64,000 nucleotides of DNA from positions 558,001-622,000 of the forward strand of contig NOWV01000026.1 of NCBI GenBank assembly GCA_003344405.1, written 5' to 3'. A program made the translations under genes and the position numbers. The stretch is from Trichoplax sp. H2. Taxonomy: Eukaryota > Placozoa > Uniplacotomia > Trichoplacea. Of this stretch, positions 39,299-53,282 are shown piece after piece. The notes beneath the pieces are model-generated. The model was given only the letters and a program-made list of their open reading frames with translations. It was not told where the DNA came from and searched no databases. Each line of letters opens with the position of its first letter. The stretch's first letter is position 1.

Positions 39299-42200
39299 TT
39301 AAATCAAACGTTCTCTAGGTGGTAATTTGCTCATGTCAGCCATATGAAATCGTCCAAATTCCTCTTGCTTACTAGGATTAAATCGGCCCTGTTTTGCACG
39401 ATTCTTTATAACAACGTAGACAACAATAATGATTACAATTAAAATAAAACCAGTTACTCCCATTGCAATGCCAATAGTAGCGCCTACGTCTAAACCACCT
39501 GTAGTAGTAGTGGTAGTTGGAGTTGAAGTGGTTGGTGGTATACATATATAAGAACCATTGGTATTGTTGCATTGTGCTTCTGCAGAGCATACTGCTGGAA
39601 GTCTTGTACATTCATTAATATCGCTTTGACATAGTCTACCTTCCCATCCTGTTTTACAGGTGCAGTTATAGCCATCAAGGCAGCTAGGATCAGATTTACA
39701 TAGTATGCATGTACCACTATTAAAACACGGCGAATTTGCAGTGCAGATATTGAATTCTGTACAGTTCTGACCAAAATAGTTACTTTCACAAGAGCAATTA
39801 TAACTACTATCATTAGCATGAAAGTTACAGGTACTATTTTGGCATGGCTTATAGTATTGGCAAGTATTTTGACTGCAGTTTTTATTATGATAGCCTTGGG
39901 CACATTTACATGTGTACGAACCTATCGTATTATTACAAGCTGCACCATTTTGACATGGTCCAGCTCCTCCAGCACACTCATCAATATCCTGACCACAATT
40001 TTGACCGGTATATCCACTATTACAGGCGCAACTATAACTACCTATCGTATTTGTGCAACTTCCATGAATACACGGATTGTCGTTACATTCATTAATATCT
40101 AATTCACAAGTGGTACCATTATATTCATTAGGACACGAGCAATTATAGCCACCTAAATAAGGATTACATGTTCCATTATTAAGACAAGGAGATGAAATAC
40201 AAAAATTTACCTGCGTTTCACAATTATTTCCGGTATAAACTGATGAACATGTACAATTATAACTAGCAAGTAAATCTGTGCAGGTACCATTATTAGCGCA
40301 TGGATTAGACGCACATTCGTTAATGTTATTTTGACAGCTTGTACCATTGAAACCATTAGGACACGCACAATTAAATAAATTGAATAGATCACTACAGGTG
40401 CCATTATTTTGGCATGGATTAGCATCACATACTCGGTTGCCTTGGCATCCGACCAAAATATTGAGTTGATTAAGAGCAGTAAAGCGATCAGAAGGGTTCG
40501 GTGTATCGCCATTGAGGATATGAATAACTTGATTTTTTACTAATGGTAATAGATGAGAATTTAATCGAATGTTTTCCAAGCAGCCAACCATCCCAAATGG
40601 AAACGTTGGTAATGAATCAAATGGCTGTAGTGCAGTCTTATCGACGTCGCCTATTACAATAAAGTTGCCTAGCTTTTGGACATTTACTTGATTAGCATTA
40701 TTAGTTGTTATAGGCGCCAGTACATTTACGGCTAATGCTGCAGTATTACCATTGACAGTAAATGAAACGTTGTGCCACTGACCATCATTAAACGTAGTTG
40801 TATTTTGTGAAAGTGTGATATTGTCGTTACCAAAATTAAAACGAACATTAACTCCATCCCTCGTAATGCCGAATATTATCCATGTGGAACCGGTGTCACT
40901 ATTTAAAGTCAGTATATTAGCATTTACAGATCTTGAGCGAAATCGGAACTGAATACTTTTCCATAAATCACCAACTAGGTTTAAGTTCGCTAGGTAGTAT
41001 TCAAAGCTGGTTTGCGAACTTAATGTGGCACTTGACTGGCCTATCAGATCAAAAATCACACATTACGTTAGATGACTACGAGAAGTGGATATTAAATTAT
41101 TTCACTCTTATGAAAATATAGTGTACAATTCTGGTTAATTTCTACCTAATAAAACATGTAATATAAATTATTCAGCGTTAATGCTTTCTCAGGTCATAAG
41201 ATAAGGTATTGACTACGACTTTTAGTAAATTTTACAGGAGTTATATTATATTACTTTGCAAATGTAAATCAGTAGTTTCTACTGTAAAGCACTAAAAGCT
41301 GACCTAATATCATCTCAATTATAGAAAGATATCTATTTATCGCAGAAATCTTCAAATTATGCTAATAAAACATCTCATGCAATCTACCTTGTTAGCAATT
41401 TAAGCACATCGCTTAATTCAGCAAAGTGATGTAAGTGACCACTAAATTATAGATACTGTTTCCAGTTACATTGCTTAATCTGTAACTGCTTATTTTTATG
41501 ATAACTTACATTCATATCCGCCTGCAATGTTGATACAGCTGCCGTTATTACACGGATTGTTAGCACAATAATTGATATTGCTGCAATTTTGACCGGAAAT
41601 AAAGTTCGGACATGAACAGCTATATTGGTTAAATAAGTCAATACAAGTGCTATTATTATTACATGGCGACGGCTGGCATACAGAGTTGCCTGTGCAATTT
41701 ATAGTTACGCCTTGCGATGAAATCGGTAATTGATCCAGATTCAGTGTCATAGAATCATCTTGAAAGGCAAACTGACGATTATTAACTTTTATATCTGATA
41801 AGCAACCATGCAACGTTATTGTTTGTGTAATAGCTTCAACTGGTACAAGCAAATTGTTAGCCACGGCACCAACAAAAAATTTCATAGTTGCTATTTTCGA
41901 AATATTGCTTGAAACTGCGGTAGTTAGTTGGCCATCAACAAGTAGAGATAATTGCTGATTTTGGAAGTAAACCTGAACGCTATGAAAAACCGAAACATTT
42001 CCATCTGAAATTGAATTATTTGACTGTAACCGCACAACATTCCCATCCGCACCAAGGTTTGCCATAATATAGCCATTATTTAATTCGACGGAGACGAAAC
42101 TGTTATTCGTATTGGACTTGGTATCATTTGCTCCAAGGTACATGATAAAACTATTTGATTGTCGTGTTCGAATTCTGAATGACAATTGTAACGCTGTTAA

Positions 42201-45200
42201 GGCACCTAACATGGACGCATTCAATTCTGCATAGCTTTTAATACCATTGTTACCAAAGGAAGCAGGCAAATTCCCTAAATTACGATATAAATTGGATTAG
42301 TCATTGTTATCAGGCTGCCAAATCACATGAGCTATATATATTCAAATTGTTCAAAAATTACTACGAATTCGAAAATACACGGCTTACTAATAGTGCAGTT
42401 TGTTCCTGCCCATCCAGTATTGCAGCTGCATCTATAACTATTCCATTCAGCAATGCAATTGCCATTTGCACAAGAGGACGTCTGACACCCTGAGCTATTA
42501 GTGCAACTTTGCTGAATGGCAGCGTTGCTCGTAGATCCGTTACTATTAAAAAACAAGTTGCTATTATCATATTTAATATTACGCATGCATCCAGTGTAAT
42601 TAGAAGATGTCGATGTAGATGTGGCTAAAAGGCGTCTAACAGTCGGTGTAACCGGTGCAGATCCGCCAAAGTAGAGGGCACTGACTTGAGGTAAGGTAGA
42701 TCCTGCGACAGGTGTTGATGCTTGGCATGGCAGCCCGGACGAGCCGGTAACAGCTAAAGTAATGCTGGAAGAAGTCGAGGAGAATGCGATATCACTCCAA
42801 CTTGAGTAAATTACACCGCAATCGACGCTTACAGTAAGAATCCCGTTATTAGTTGTCAATGCTGCCGTTATAATACCATTATTCATACTAATAGTTAAGG
42901 CGCTACTACCTCCTGATTGAACAAGGATTGAGTCGCTGGTAGTAGAATCTGTTATAATTGAAAACTGCAAGCTAATCTGATTACTTGGGATCACAGCAAA
43001 GGCTGTAACTGCATCGTTATTAAAGTTAGCAGATACAGTATAATTGCACCAGGTTCCGGTATATTCCGCAGAACAAAGACATCTGAATAAGCCAGGTCCA
43101 TTTGAAACGCAAGTTGCTCCATTTAAACATGGATTACTATTACAAGCCATAATTTCTTGATCACAGATTGTTCCATTCCATCCAAAAGCACACTGACATG
43201 AATAGCTGTTAAGATGATCATTACACGTAGCACCGTTTAAACATGGATTAGACGAACACTCATTAATATTAGTTTCACATATTACTCCTGTAGAACCATT
43301 TAGACATTGACAGCTATAGCCGTTGACTTGATCTTGACAAACGCCTGAGTTTTGACATGGGTTAGACTGACATTCATTAATATTAGTTTGGCATCCATCA
43401 CCAGTGTAGCCAGGGCTGCATGAACAGTTATAGCCTATCGGATTACTGCTACTCATAGTTAATGATGATAGATCCATACAATTACCATTAACGCAAGGAT
43501 TTGGATTACAGAAATCGATGCGGCTGCTACAATTTTGGCCAGTATAGGCAAAACTACAAGAACACTTATAGCCAAAACCTGTATCAGTACAATTAGCACT
43601 ATTAACACATGGATTAGGTTGGCAATACTGGATAGAGGATTCACAATTTAAGCCAGTATAATTAGGTAGGCAGTCACATCTGTAGCTATTGGATAATTCA
43701 ATGCATGAACCACCGTTCGTACAAGGCTGATTTCTACAGTAGAAAACTCTTTGCTCACAATGAGTCCCATTATAGCCATCGGCACAACTGCAATTGTAAG
43801 AATTTATACCATCAAAGCAGGTTCCGTTATTTTGGCAAGGCATTGATTGGCACTCATTAATATTAGTTTCGCACCGGGTTCCAGTAAAGCCTACATTGCA
43901 ATTACACTTATATGAACCAACTTGAGATTGACAACTACCATATTGGCAAGGATTAGAAATGCAAAAGTTAACTTGAAACGTGCAATAATCACCACTCCAA
44001 CCATTAGGACATAAGCATTCTGCTTTATTCAGATTGTAATTTGTTCGACAGCTACCGCCATTTTGGCAAATGTTCGGATTTGGGGCACATAAATCAAGTC
44101 TTGTCTCACAGTTAGTTCCATTAAAAGCTGTTGTACAATTACAGCTGTAACCGCCAAGAAAGTTGTTGCATAAACCTCCATTGAGGCAAGGATTGCTACT
44201 GGTATTACATTCATTAAAATCTAAATCACAATTTTTACCTGTGTAACCAGACAAACAGTTACATTTGTAGTCATTAATTAAGTCAGTGCAATTTCCATTA
44301 TTTTGACAAGGATTAATTTGACATTCATTGATTTCAACTTCACAACGTGAACCATTGAAACCAGCAAAACAGGTGCAGTTGAAATAGTCAACGTAATGTT
44401 GGCATGTGCCATTTACGCACGGATTGGATTGACATTCATTAATATCAGATTCGCAGTTACTGCCGGTATAACCATTTAAACAATCACAAGTATAGAAGTT
44501 AATCTGATCAACGCAACTACCGCCATTGACACAAGGTGATGAGCTACACTCATTAATTTCAAAGCAAGAGCCGTTAGTTTCTTCGCTATAGCCAGGTTGA
44601 CATTGACATGTATAATTATTTATTCCATCTAAACAAACAGTATTAAGCTCAGTACAAGGATTAGGCTCGCAATCATTTATATTTGCCTGGCAAAATGTGC
44701 CATTGAAGCCAACTGAACAGGTGCAGTTAAAACCATTAATGTCATCAACACAAGTTCCACCATTTTGACACGGCTGACTCTGGCACTCATTAATATTTGT
44801 TGTACAATTTCTATCAGTATATCCAGGATTGCACTGACATTGATAGCTTCCTACTGTATTTATGCAATTGCCAAATTGGCATGGTGAACTTTCTGCACAC
44901 TCATTTATATCGGTAGTACAATTTTTACCTTTGTAACCGGTGTTTCCACAATTACATGAATAAGTTCCTCCAGGTTGTGTTGGATTGCTACATTGTCCGT
45001 TATTTTGGCATATTCCAGGATAGATATTACAGTACAGAGTAATATTCGAGAATTGACAATTAGAACCGAAATAAATATACTCTTGGCAGTTACAACGATA
45101 AGTTGCGCCTGTAGATGGTGGTGGGACAATGTTACTACAAGTGCCATTATTCTGGCAAGGATTCGAAGTACAGAAATTGATGTATTCAGCACATGTTCTA

Positions 45201-46181
45201 CCTGTATATCCAGTCTTACAAATACAGGTATAATTATTTCCATTATCAGTATTAAGACAAACAGCACTTCCAACAGAATTACAGGGATTTCTAGTACATG
45301 CTGCTCCCAAGTCGGTTTCACATCTTATCCCTGTATAGCGTGGTCCACAGTAACAGAAATAGTCATTAACTAAATTAAAGCACTGCTTTATACCCTTATT
45401 TGCTACCTCCGGAATTTTACTACATGGATTATCGCCGCATAATTGCACCTTGTCTTGACAGTAGCTACTTGGATTAATATAACCAGTTGGACAAACACCT
45501 AGTAATTGACAAAACACTGATAATTAAAAGAATTTTACCTAATATGCTAGACGGTAAATGTAATTTACAAATCAATAAGTAGAATGAGAGTAACTAAGCT
45601 ATATACATTACCATTTGTAACATTTGGAGTACAACCGGGCGAACATTGCCAAACAATATTCGAACTGTTTTGAGAATTAGCAAAGACTGATTGATTCATA
45701 CAACCATTATATTCAGCTGAAATTATATTATCTCTGATCTTTCCGCCAAATAATGCTTGTCCAACCGGTTGAAAGCTTGAAAAGGAATCGTTCACTAGAA
45801 GGTCATTATTACCAGTACCAAACTGAGCTATAACACTGAAGTTACCGGAGTAACCAGAGTTACTTATACCGCTTGGGGCAAATCGGATCGTATTCCAATT
45901 ACTATCATGTAAATTTAGTCCAGCCTGTATGCGATACGTTATACCACTGGAAGTTGTCCATTGTAGGACAGCAACGCCACTTGACAACTGAATAGAGATA
46001 TTTGATAGCCCAGCTCCAGGTTGGTAAACAAGGGTCTGCGTAGGATAGCAAGTTTTAAATGTGATACTGAAAGTGTTGTTAGGATTAAATTGATCATCGA
46101 CAATATAAGATGAGCCAGAGAAATAGGCCAGATTAGATTGACCATGGATTACATTGTTAGAGTACAGCAATGATATAGAAT
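39299..46181 (-). CDS. crb: Crumbs homologue B (EGF/LamG membrane protein), first exon not found
   Basis: A second Crumbs protein, facing Crumbs A. Minus-strand exons in gene order: 45612-46181, 42388-45498, 41510-42274, 39299-41040. All junctions are phase 1, giving about 2060 residues (Drosophila Crumbs about 2150). The first exon enters in phase 1 within a signal peptide (SISLLYSNNVIHGQ), so the start codon is upstream on this strand. Order: LamG, about 20 EGF repeats, LamG, one EGF, LamG, two EGF, LamG (with DGQWHNVSF), about eight EGF, a Thr-rich stalk, a membrane helix (GIAMGVTGFILIVIIIVVYV) and a tail of about 35 residues. The tail carries RAKQGRFNPSKQEEF, matching the FERM-binding RATRGTYSPSAQEY of fly Crumbs, and ends KLPPRERLI, matching KPPPEERLI with the PDZ ligand ERLI. 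This is the clearer Crumbs orthologue of the two. Confidence 0.95.
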
Positions 46182-49100
46182 CTGAAAATAAAGGTATTCA
46201 ATTTATCATTAATCTATAATTTTACTGGATGATGTTAACTTTGTTAGGAACATCTAAATCGAATATGTTGCAATTGGTAGATAGCCACTGTCTATCGTAT
46301 TTATGTTCCGTTAATTATATATTATGCGCGTAAATATTTTGTTACGTTAGTAATAAATGACTAGAGTTATATAACTATTTGTAATTGTAGCCATAAAATA
46401 CTTACTCTCATACAAGATGCGTAAGATTTCGATAAATGAAACAGATATTGAACTTATATTTCATATTATAGTAATAAGTATTTCAAATAGCAGTTAATAT
46501 TGCATTTTATTAAAAGCTGTTTCTTAATATGAATATCCGAACACTTTGCATAAATGCGACGCCCTTACCCAGTGTTGTTATTCTGTATTAGAGATGGAAA
46601 CAGTAATAGATGAATTTTAGAGCTAAATTATGGTTACTAGGGCGAAGAGTAGGAGAGTAGCAGTAGTTCAATCATAAATAGCTTAAAATAAGAGAGTAGC
46701 ACTTTTAAAAGGTGTTATTTAGTAAGATATATGACCGAAGATTTCGTAATTTCTACTTCGTCGGCTTAGGTGTTTTGTAATAAAATAAAATTCAAGTCCA
46801 TGTCTTTTGCTATGTGCTGTTTCATAGCAAAATTGAGTTTGAAATACCTTTACTATTATAAGCCTCACATACCTTGGTGTCATTAACATTCAATAACGAG
46901 ATTTATTAATTCTACTGCATAGCTTACTATAATTTGACAATTGCAGGATATAATAGAGGCATACTAACATTTTAAAAATGTTATTATAAGTTCTGTAAGT
47001 TTTCACGCAGATTAGTGTGTGTTAGTAAATGAACAAGAAAGGTTATACGAATATATATATATATCTGCTCATAGGGTTTATCCTTTACTGATATTATTAT
47101 TAGTTTACGATTTGCAATGCACATTAACCATAAATTACAAATTGAATAGGACAGCTAGAAATAGATATCGGTATATCGAAGAAATATTTTTGTTTGGTAT
47201 ATTTATCATAAAAATCAGTAAATCCTCAAACTTTCTTTTATTATTACCAACTATGAGGCCTACTACTAATATATTCCTTTTCAAAACAGTAGAAATTATA
47301 CAGACGACTCCTGATGATCAATTGTTTTAACAGCAAAAAGTATGTATTATCTTTAAGAAATGATAGCCTTTATTTATTTTTCCTCTTGCTAAAGCAAAGA
47401 TCTATGTAAAATGAAGGCGCAATAAAATGTGCTATGACATCGTATCTAGGCCGTCAAAATTGTGGACACTAATTTTAAAGTTCTAATTTTGAGACTGACT
47501 AGTACTATCTCATACCTGCGCCTATGACAGGTGCTACGTCTTGCAATGCTCTAAGCAGTACTATACATTCTACGTTTATGAATTTAAATATTGGATTTTA
47601 TGAAGTATACGTGCACATTTACCCATTTATAAATATTCAAACCCCGCAATCGTGTTTTCAATACAGTAAAAAGGGATACCTAATTTAAGGCTATACAGTT
47701 AGTCAAAACCTTAATTATACGCCGTCCTAAGTATCAATAGTAACCTGGAATAAGGTGGAACTACGATAAAGCTTTTTAACCGCAAACAATTTTTGAGAGT
47801 CCCACTATTTCATCACTAACTATCAATATATTGGTGTCACTATCTAGGGCATTTCTTGAATAAAGATCAGTAACGCTGTTTTGTGTTTGATTTTCTTTTG
47901 ATTATTAATTATTTCGCTACATTTGTAGTATGTTTATGTTTGTGATCATAATACTCTAGTGAATTTGATTTCTTGCACTAAAACTAAAGAAAATAACCCT
48001 ATAATTAAAGTATTTTCACCTAATTAAAGTTTAGTCAAATGAAACTACGAAACTTAGTAGTTACACCATTAAGCTGATGATGAGAAATTTACCGTAAGAA
48101 TAAATCTTAGTTAGTAATCAGAATAATTAAGTAATGCTTATATATGTACATGGCTAGTCTCAAATTTAGAACTTATTTGTGGTATAGGTCAAAGTATATT
48201 CGTACTTATGCTACGGCCTATTTTTTACTAAATTGTCAAATACTCTACTAAAAGTTTTCAAATCCAATTTGTAACAAGACTGGTTATCAAATAGCTACTT
48301 CCATGGTAAACTATAGATAAAATTAACGTTGTTTGGCAAAATTTATTGCAGTATAACCTGCTACAGCCCATATAAGTAAGATATTCCTTTAAAAATATCA
48401 CTTGCTCGTAATCACCGTACTTTAATGAATCTAAATCTATGGATTGAATATTTACTTTTGCATCGAAAGGACATACTTCTATTACTTAATAGGAAGACTT
48501 ATAAATTCATTACCCAAGCTTTCATATCATCATATTTTAACTAGCATTATATGTTACTATGTACAAATGAAATAAAGCTAAGTTATAGCTATTCCTACAT
48601 TAATAACACTGTACGTGGTACGACGTTCATACTTCCATTTTTATCATCGAAACCTTTATGGAGAGAGGTTGAGATAACAAAGGAAACGCGAATTATATCA
48701 AGTGCACCATTTAGGTAAAGTATACAGTATATCATTCAAGCTAATTGAATGCATATGCTGGAGTGTTGTTTACAGTGCCAATATAACCTTACCATCGAAA
48801 CGCCACAAAAAATCGAAATTAGTCCTGATGTCAATTCATTACATAGTAAAGTATTACCTTCAAGAGTGCTTAAATGTATTGAGCTTTGGTTAACTCTAAA
48901 AAATGATACTGCAATTAATTCGTCTAAATGCTATCAATAACTACGTATATTTGTCAGTATGTGATGACGTTTAGACCGTCTAGAACTGCTATGCATTTCT
49001 CGAACAAGTTAAAAACATATATATGAATATCACCATAACTACTGGAGTACCATTTTCTGCCTTCATCAACTTCAGGAAGTCAAACAAGATAACTCGATAG

Positions 49101-50173
49101 ACGTTTTATTTCATAAGAATATACTTTAACTTACACAAGAATAGTATTGCTGTCCAGGGATGAAATTTCATCTTCATTTCGACCATAGAATAACGGGAGA
49201 ATACGTGCAACCACTTTTCAGGTAATAAAATCAACTGAATTCAAAATCTAGACAGTGATTACTACAATATTACTTCTAAGTAGAAATTTGCAATTATTCA
49301 CTTGACTTGGACGCTTCTGTCTAAAATCTAGATTAATTCTTGCAATTTCGCCATATGACGATCAATATTAAACTAATAATTCTATTTCCAGTAATATAGC
49401 ATCAATGCTACTGTTTTTGAAGAGGATTCAAAAAGTTTTTGATGGTACTCTTACTCTTATCACTTACTAACTAGTTGAGTAATATTGGACTAGGATCACT
49501 AGTATAATCGACTAGTAACTTTATTATCCGTTTCCACATTTAGATATAACGGTACTGTCCTGTTGATATATCAACTAAGCGCAGTACTATCAAGACCTCT
49601 TATTGGCTAACGGGTTTTGATTGCGATGATTATTTCAGCCCTACTACGCTGCATACTGTACAGTACTAATCGGTACTATTCGGTCTATACCGTGCCATGT
49701 TGAGGTAATGTTAATTTATTATTATTCCAACTATAATATGGGAAGTGCCTATGAGTCACGCTTTGGTTTCTATGCTTTGGACATTTGAGCATGACGCATG
49801 CGAGATGGTGGGGCACGCTTTGTGTAAGCTGTAGGGTGGAGTCGTTTAGCCGTGAGTCTCGAGGTATGGTTGGTTGTAAATCACCTTGTAGACATTGGTG
49901 ATTCATCTGATCACGTCATGAATAATAAGTTCCATGGTACGGAGTATTTATAATTTAGTTTATTAGTCAATTGTTTCTTTAAAATATACGAAGAAGATAA
50001 ATGCCCTTGCGCTTACTGTTAGCACAGTACTATATAATTTTGCTTCGCATTAGCCGTCTATTAATTTTAGGGTTATGGTTCTAAAGCCGCTTGGTGTATG
50101 TGGTTCATGTAGTAAGAGTCAAACGAATTAAAAGCATCGAAAATTTTTTGATTCCCATGAGACGCCTTAAATA
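46182..50173. other. Intergenic region upstream of Crumbs B
   Basis: About 4 kb with no supported gene. It should include the start-codon exon and promoter of Crumbs B. A less AT-rich patch near 49680-49920 has an open minus-strand frame without recognisable domains. A weak open frame of 63 codons at 48749-48940 is discussed among the rejected items. A TA repeat lies near 47050-47062. Confidence 0.5.
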
Positions 50174-50516
50174 CTGTAGCTTACTGTACTGTAGACTGTA
50201 GAGTACAGTAAATACAGTGGATAGTACAGTACAGTGTACAGTACTGTACAGTACAGTATACTGTAGTACTGTACTGTTACTCTAGTACAGTACTGTACAG
50301 TACAGTGTACAGTACTGTGTCATGCAGACACCACACTGTACTGTATAACTGTACTGTAAAGTTGCCCATTTTGGGCCACCGTACAGTGTACTGTACAGTA
50401 CTGTATGTACAGTACTGTAAACTAAATTCATGGTACTGTACAGTACTGTAAACTAAATTCATGGTACTGTACAGTACTGTACTGTACTGTACAGTACAGT
50501 ACATTATACTGTACTT
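50174..50516. repeat. Palindromic ACTGTAC satellite-like array 1
   Basis: Dense interlocking runs of TACTGTACAGTA-type palindromes. A 30-31 base unit containing GTAAACTAAATTCATGGTAC occurs twice in direct repeat between about 50407 and 50465. A short unique segment (50358-50378, TTGCCCATTTTGGGCCACC) interrupts the array. Open frames within are low-complexity artefacts. Confidence 0.85.
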
Positions 50517-51893
50517 CGCTGAAAGTACCGTAATTCATCAAGTAACAGAAACAGCAGCCAAGATGTTAGCGTACGACGCCGTAGTTACTACAGTAATAAA
50601 TATGGTACTTTACTGCTTTATACAACTAGGCACTACACAGAAGGAAATAAGTTTTGAAAAGTAGTAAAAAAAAAAAATAAAGTTTTTTAAGTCTTGATCC
50701 TTATGGAATAGCTCATACTGGACTTGCTAAATATTTCACCATGATGAAGCAAGAAAATTTATAGTAATCCGATTTACTTTTTACTTCAAGGACTAAAAAC
50801 AGTGTTATGAGCTTTACCTATACCTAATTCATACTAGAAAATATCAATGGTTTAAATTAAATATTGCATCAATTCAAAGTTCATCGTATTTTGCAGTTAT
50901 TTATTTATTAATTTTAATGTGGTAGATCTTTTATTTGCTGTTAACGTGATTTGAAAATAACTTAGTTCGCAAATACAAAGGTGGAGCTCAAAGTCGAATG
51001 ACAATTAATTTATCCACAAATACTAAATATTACTTGATTGAATAGGTAATTTTAGACCAACGAATGAAAAAAATCATCGATTATGTTATCTACAGTAAAA
51101 AATTTCATGGAATTAGTGATTGATTGCAAAAGTAACTTGATTGTTAGCCATTTGATATGAATTATAATGCACTACAAATACGCACGCAGTAAATACGCCT
51201 GGATGATATAATTATCATATAATTATCCAACTGATGCCCAACTTTGTAATTTAGAGTTGATCGGGTGATAATTTTGTAGTAATGTACCACAGATGTACAA
51301 TTTTATTCGCTAAAAACGGATACATAATAGCAGTAATTATCTTCAAAGCTTTAACAATAAATACGATATTTTTCGTAATCGTTACTAATAAGCTTGGTAA
51401 CTCGGTAGCATAAATATGAAACCGTGCTAATGAGTTTACTGGAACTGTAATAGTGTGCTGTAACACTCTATGAACTAACTACGGTATATTATAATGATCA
51501 AAATTCGATCATAATAATGTCGTGCAGGGAATCTACCTATGATAATTTAGTATTTAAAGTTATGAACTTAATCCGCTTATATCAATACGCAGCGGCAATT
51601 CTTCTCAGTTAGCAGTGATAGCCAGTCGCCATAATTGGCCTATTGTTGCTTCTACGAAACTTAAAATAACAATGAACGATTATAAACCGCGATAATAATC
51701 CTACCTACTGATGTACCATAGATAGATTGGCGATGCTGCAATTTGATAAATAAACACAGCTAGTTTGATATATAACAGCAACGTTGCCAGTAACTGCATA
51801 TGATTATAAATGTTTTATATCAGAAATAAAGCTATAAATTTTCTTTAGTGGCTACTAGTGAAAAAAAATACTCGTTTATGAAAGCAAGTCGTT
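50517..51893. other. Intergenic region upstream of carboxypeptidase 1
   Basis: AT-rich sequence with an A run near 50666-50677. No supported gene. It is the likely promoter region of the intronless carboxypeptidase that starts at 51894. Confidence 0.5.
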
Positions 51894-53282
51894 ATGAAAT
51901 CTATGCATGATTTTTTTTTTATATCAATAATCATATCATGTGAAATTCTATCTACCATCAATGGCAATCCTCGGATAAATCCAAAAGCAAAGTCATGGTC
52001 TGAAACTCCCAACACAAGTCATGATCACCAGCGTAGGAACCATATTAATTCTTCGTCAATACCTGATGAAAAATGGGACTATATCGAAGTAAGACCTGGA
52101 GCGCATATGTTTTGGTGGTTTCATGGTTACATAGGCCAAAGCAAATCACGTCAAGATATACCATTAGTTTTATGGATGAATGGCGGACCTGGTGACTCCT
52201 CTGTTGGTCGAGGTAGTTTTTATCAGATTGGACCTGTGCAAATGAATCTAACACCTCGTCAAAATACCTGGTTAAAGCAAGTTAACCTGCTATTTATAGA
52301 TTATCCAGTTGGTGTAGGATTCAGTTACGTTAGCTATCCATCGGCCTATAGTACAACTGACGTTCAAGTAGGTCAAGATCTCTATCATGTTATAGCTGAA
52401 GTATTAAGAAAAATAACTGCCCTACAAAATGTACCACTTTACATAATTGGTGAATCTTATGGAGGTAAAATTGGTGCTATCCTTGGCCATCAATTAATTC
52501 AAGGCAATTTAGCTGGTCAAATTCAATGTAATTTTCGTGGGACTATTTTAAGTAGTCCATTTATATCACCAATGGATACAGCAGCATCATATGGACCCTT
52601 TCTTTACGCGATGTCATTGATTGATGATACAGAATTAAATCAATTAAATCAGCATGTGGAAAAAATAAAATCCTTAATTGCAACTGGTAATAACAAAGAA
52701 GCATCACGGCAATTTTATGTTATGCTATACATAATGCTAGAATTGACAGCTAATGTTAATATATACTACGTACGTATGCATTTTCCTATCAACATCTTTG
52801 CTAGATTAGTGAATACGGCCGATGAAAATAGCAGTAATAACAATAATAATCCTAGTGAAATGTATAAAACGATGAATGGACCCATACGTAAAAAATTAGG
52901 TATAATACCTGAAAATATTACATTTGCTGATTCTAACCCTGCTGTTGGATCATACTTGGATCCAAGCTTCGTTACCGAAGTTACAGAATACGTCGATCAT
53001 CTATTAGCAGCCAACGTATCTGTCATGATAGTCAACGGCCAGTTTGATGGTATTGTTAATATATTAAGTTACCAAAAATGGTTGAAAAAGTTGAAATGGA
53101 GTCATTTAAATCAATTCTCGAATACCCAAAAATTACCTGTTTATGATTCGAACGAACGTATAGTTGGATATAAGCAAAGCTATAAAAATTTAGAATACTG
53201 TACTATATTAGATACTGGACATTCACCAACATTAAGGATCCCTTATAAATTAATGGAGCCATTTCAACCTGGTTTGACTTAA
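51894..53282 (+). CDS. Serine carboxypeptidase, peptidase family S10 (SCPEP1-like), intronless
   Basis: Removes C-terminal residues from peptides; family members act in lysosomes or the secretory route. 462 residues in a single exon, close to the size of human SCPEP1 (about 450). Residues 5-24 (HDFFFISIIISCEILSTING) look like a signal peptide. The domain starts at PDEKWDYIEVRPGAHMFWW. The oxyanion loop is WMNGGPGDSSVGRGSF, with Asp where many S10 enzymes have Cys. The catalytic triad is complete: Ser188 in GESYGG, Asp385 in VNGQFDGIVN and His443 in DTGHSPT. The GESYGGK and NGQxD motifs are nearest to the SCPEP1 group rather than CTSA or CPVL. Either of the first two Met codons (residues 1 and 4) could start it. 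It is 44% or so similar by eye to the second copy downstream, a rough impression. The lack of introns contrasts with most neighbours. Confidence 0.92.
   Translation: MKSMHDFFFISIIISCEILSTINGNPRINPKAKSWSETPNTSHDHQRRNHINSSSIPDEKWDYIEVRPGAHMFWWFHGYIGQSKSRQDIPLVLWMNGGPGDSSVGRGSFYQIGPVQMNLTPRQNTWLKQVNLLFIDYPVGVGFSYVSYPSAYSTTDVQVGQDLYHVIAEVLRKITALQNVPLYIIGESYGGKIGAILGHQLIQGNLAGQIQCNFRGTILSSPFISPMDTAASYGPFLYAMSLIDDTELNQLNQHVEKIKSLIATGNNKEASRQFYVMLYIMLELTANVNIYYVRMHFPINIFARLVNTADENSSNNNNNPSEMYKTMNGPIRKKLGIIPENITFADSNPAVGSYLDPSFVTEVTEYVDHLLAANVSVMIVNGQFDGIVNILSYQKWLKKLKWSHLNQFSNTQKLPVYDSNERIVGYKQSYKNLEYCTILDTGHSPTLRIPYKLMEPFQPGLT

Noticed and set aside
46380-46500. Candidate first exon for Crumbs B ending at a strong GTAAGT donor (minus strand)
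   Set aside because: In the phase required by the next exon, the frame has a stop and no ATG. The ATG frame present there is in the wrong phase.
48749-48940. A 63-codon open frame with fairly protein-like composition and two NxT sites
   Set aside because: There are no splice partners, domain or homologue I recognise. An overlapping frame of similar length suggests chance. RNA evidence would be needed to keep it.
49685-49906. Minus-strand frame in a less AT-rich patch
   Set aside because: The peptide has no recognisable motif, and the patch could be a transposon remnant; I found no terminal repeats to support that either.
50174-50516. Regular repeats considered as a CRISPR-like array
   Set aside because: There are no constant repeats with unique spacers. 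The units are overlapping palindromes in a eukaryotic genome.
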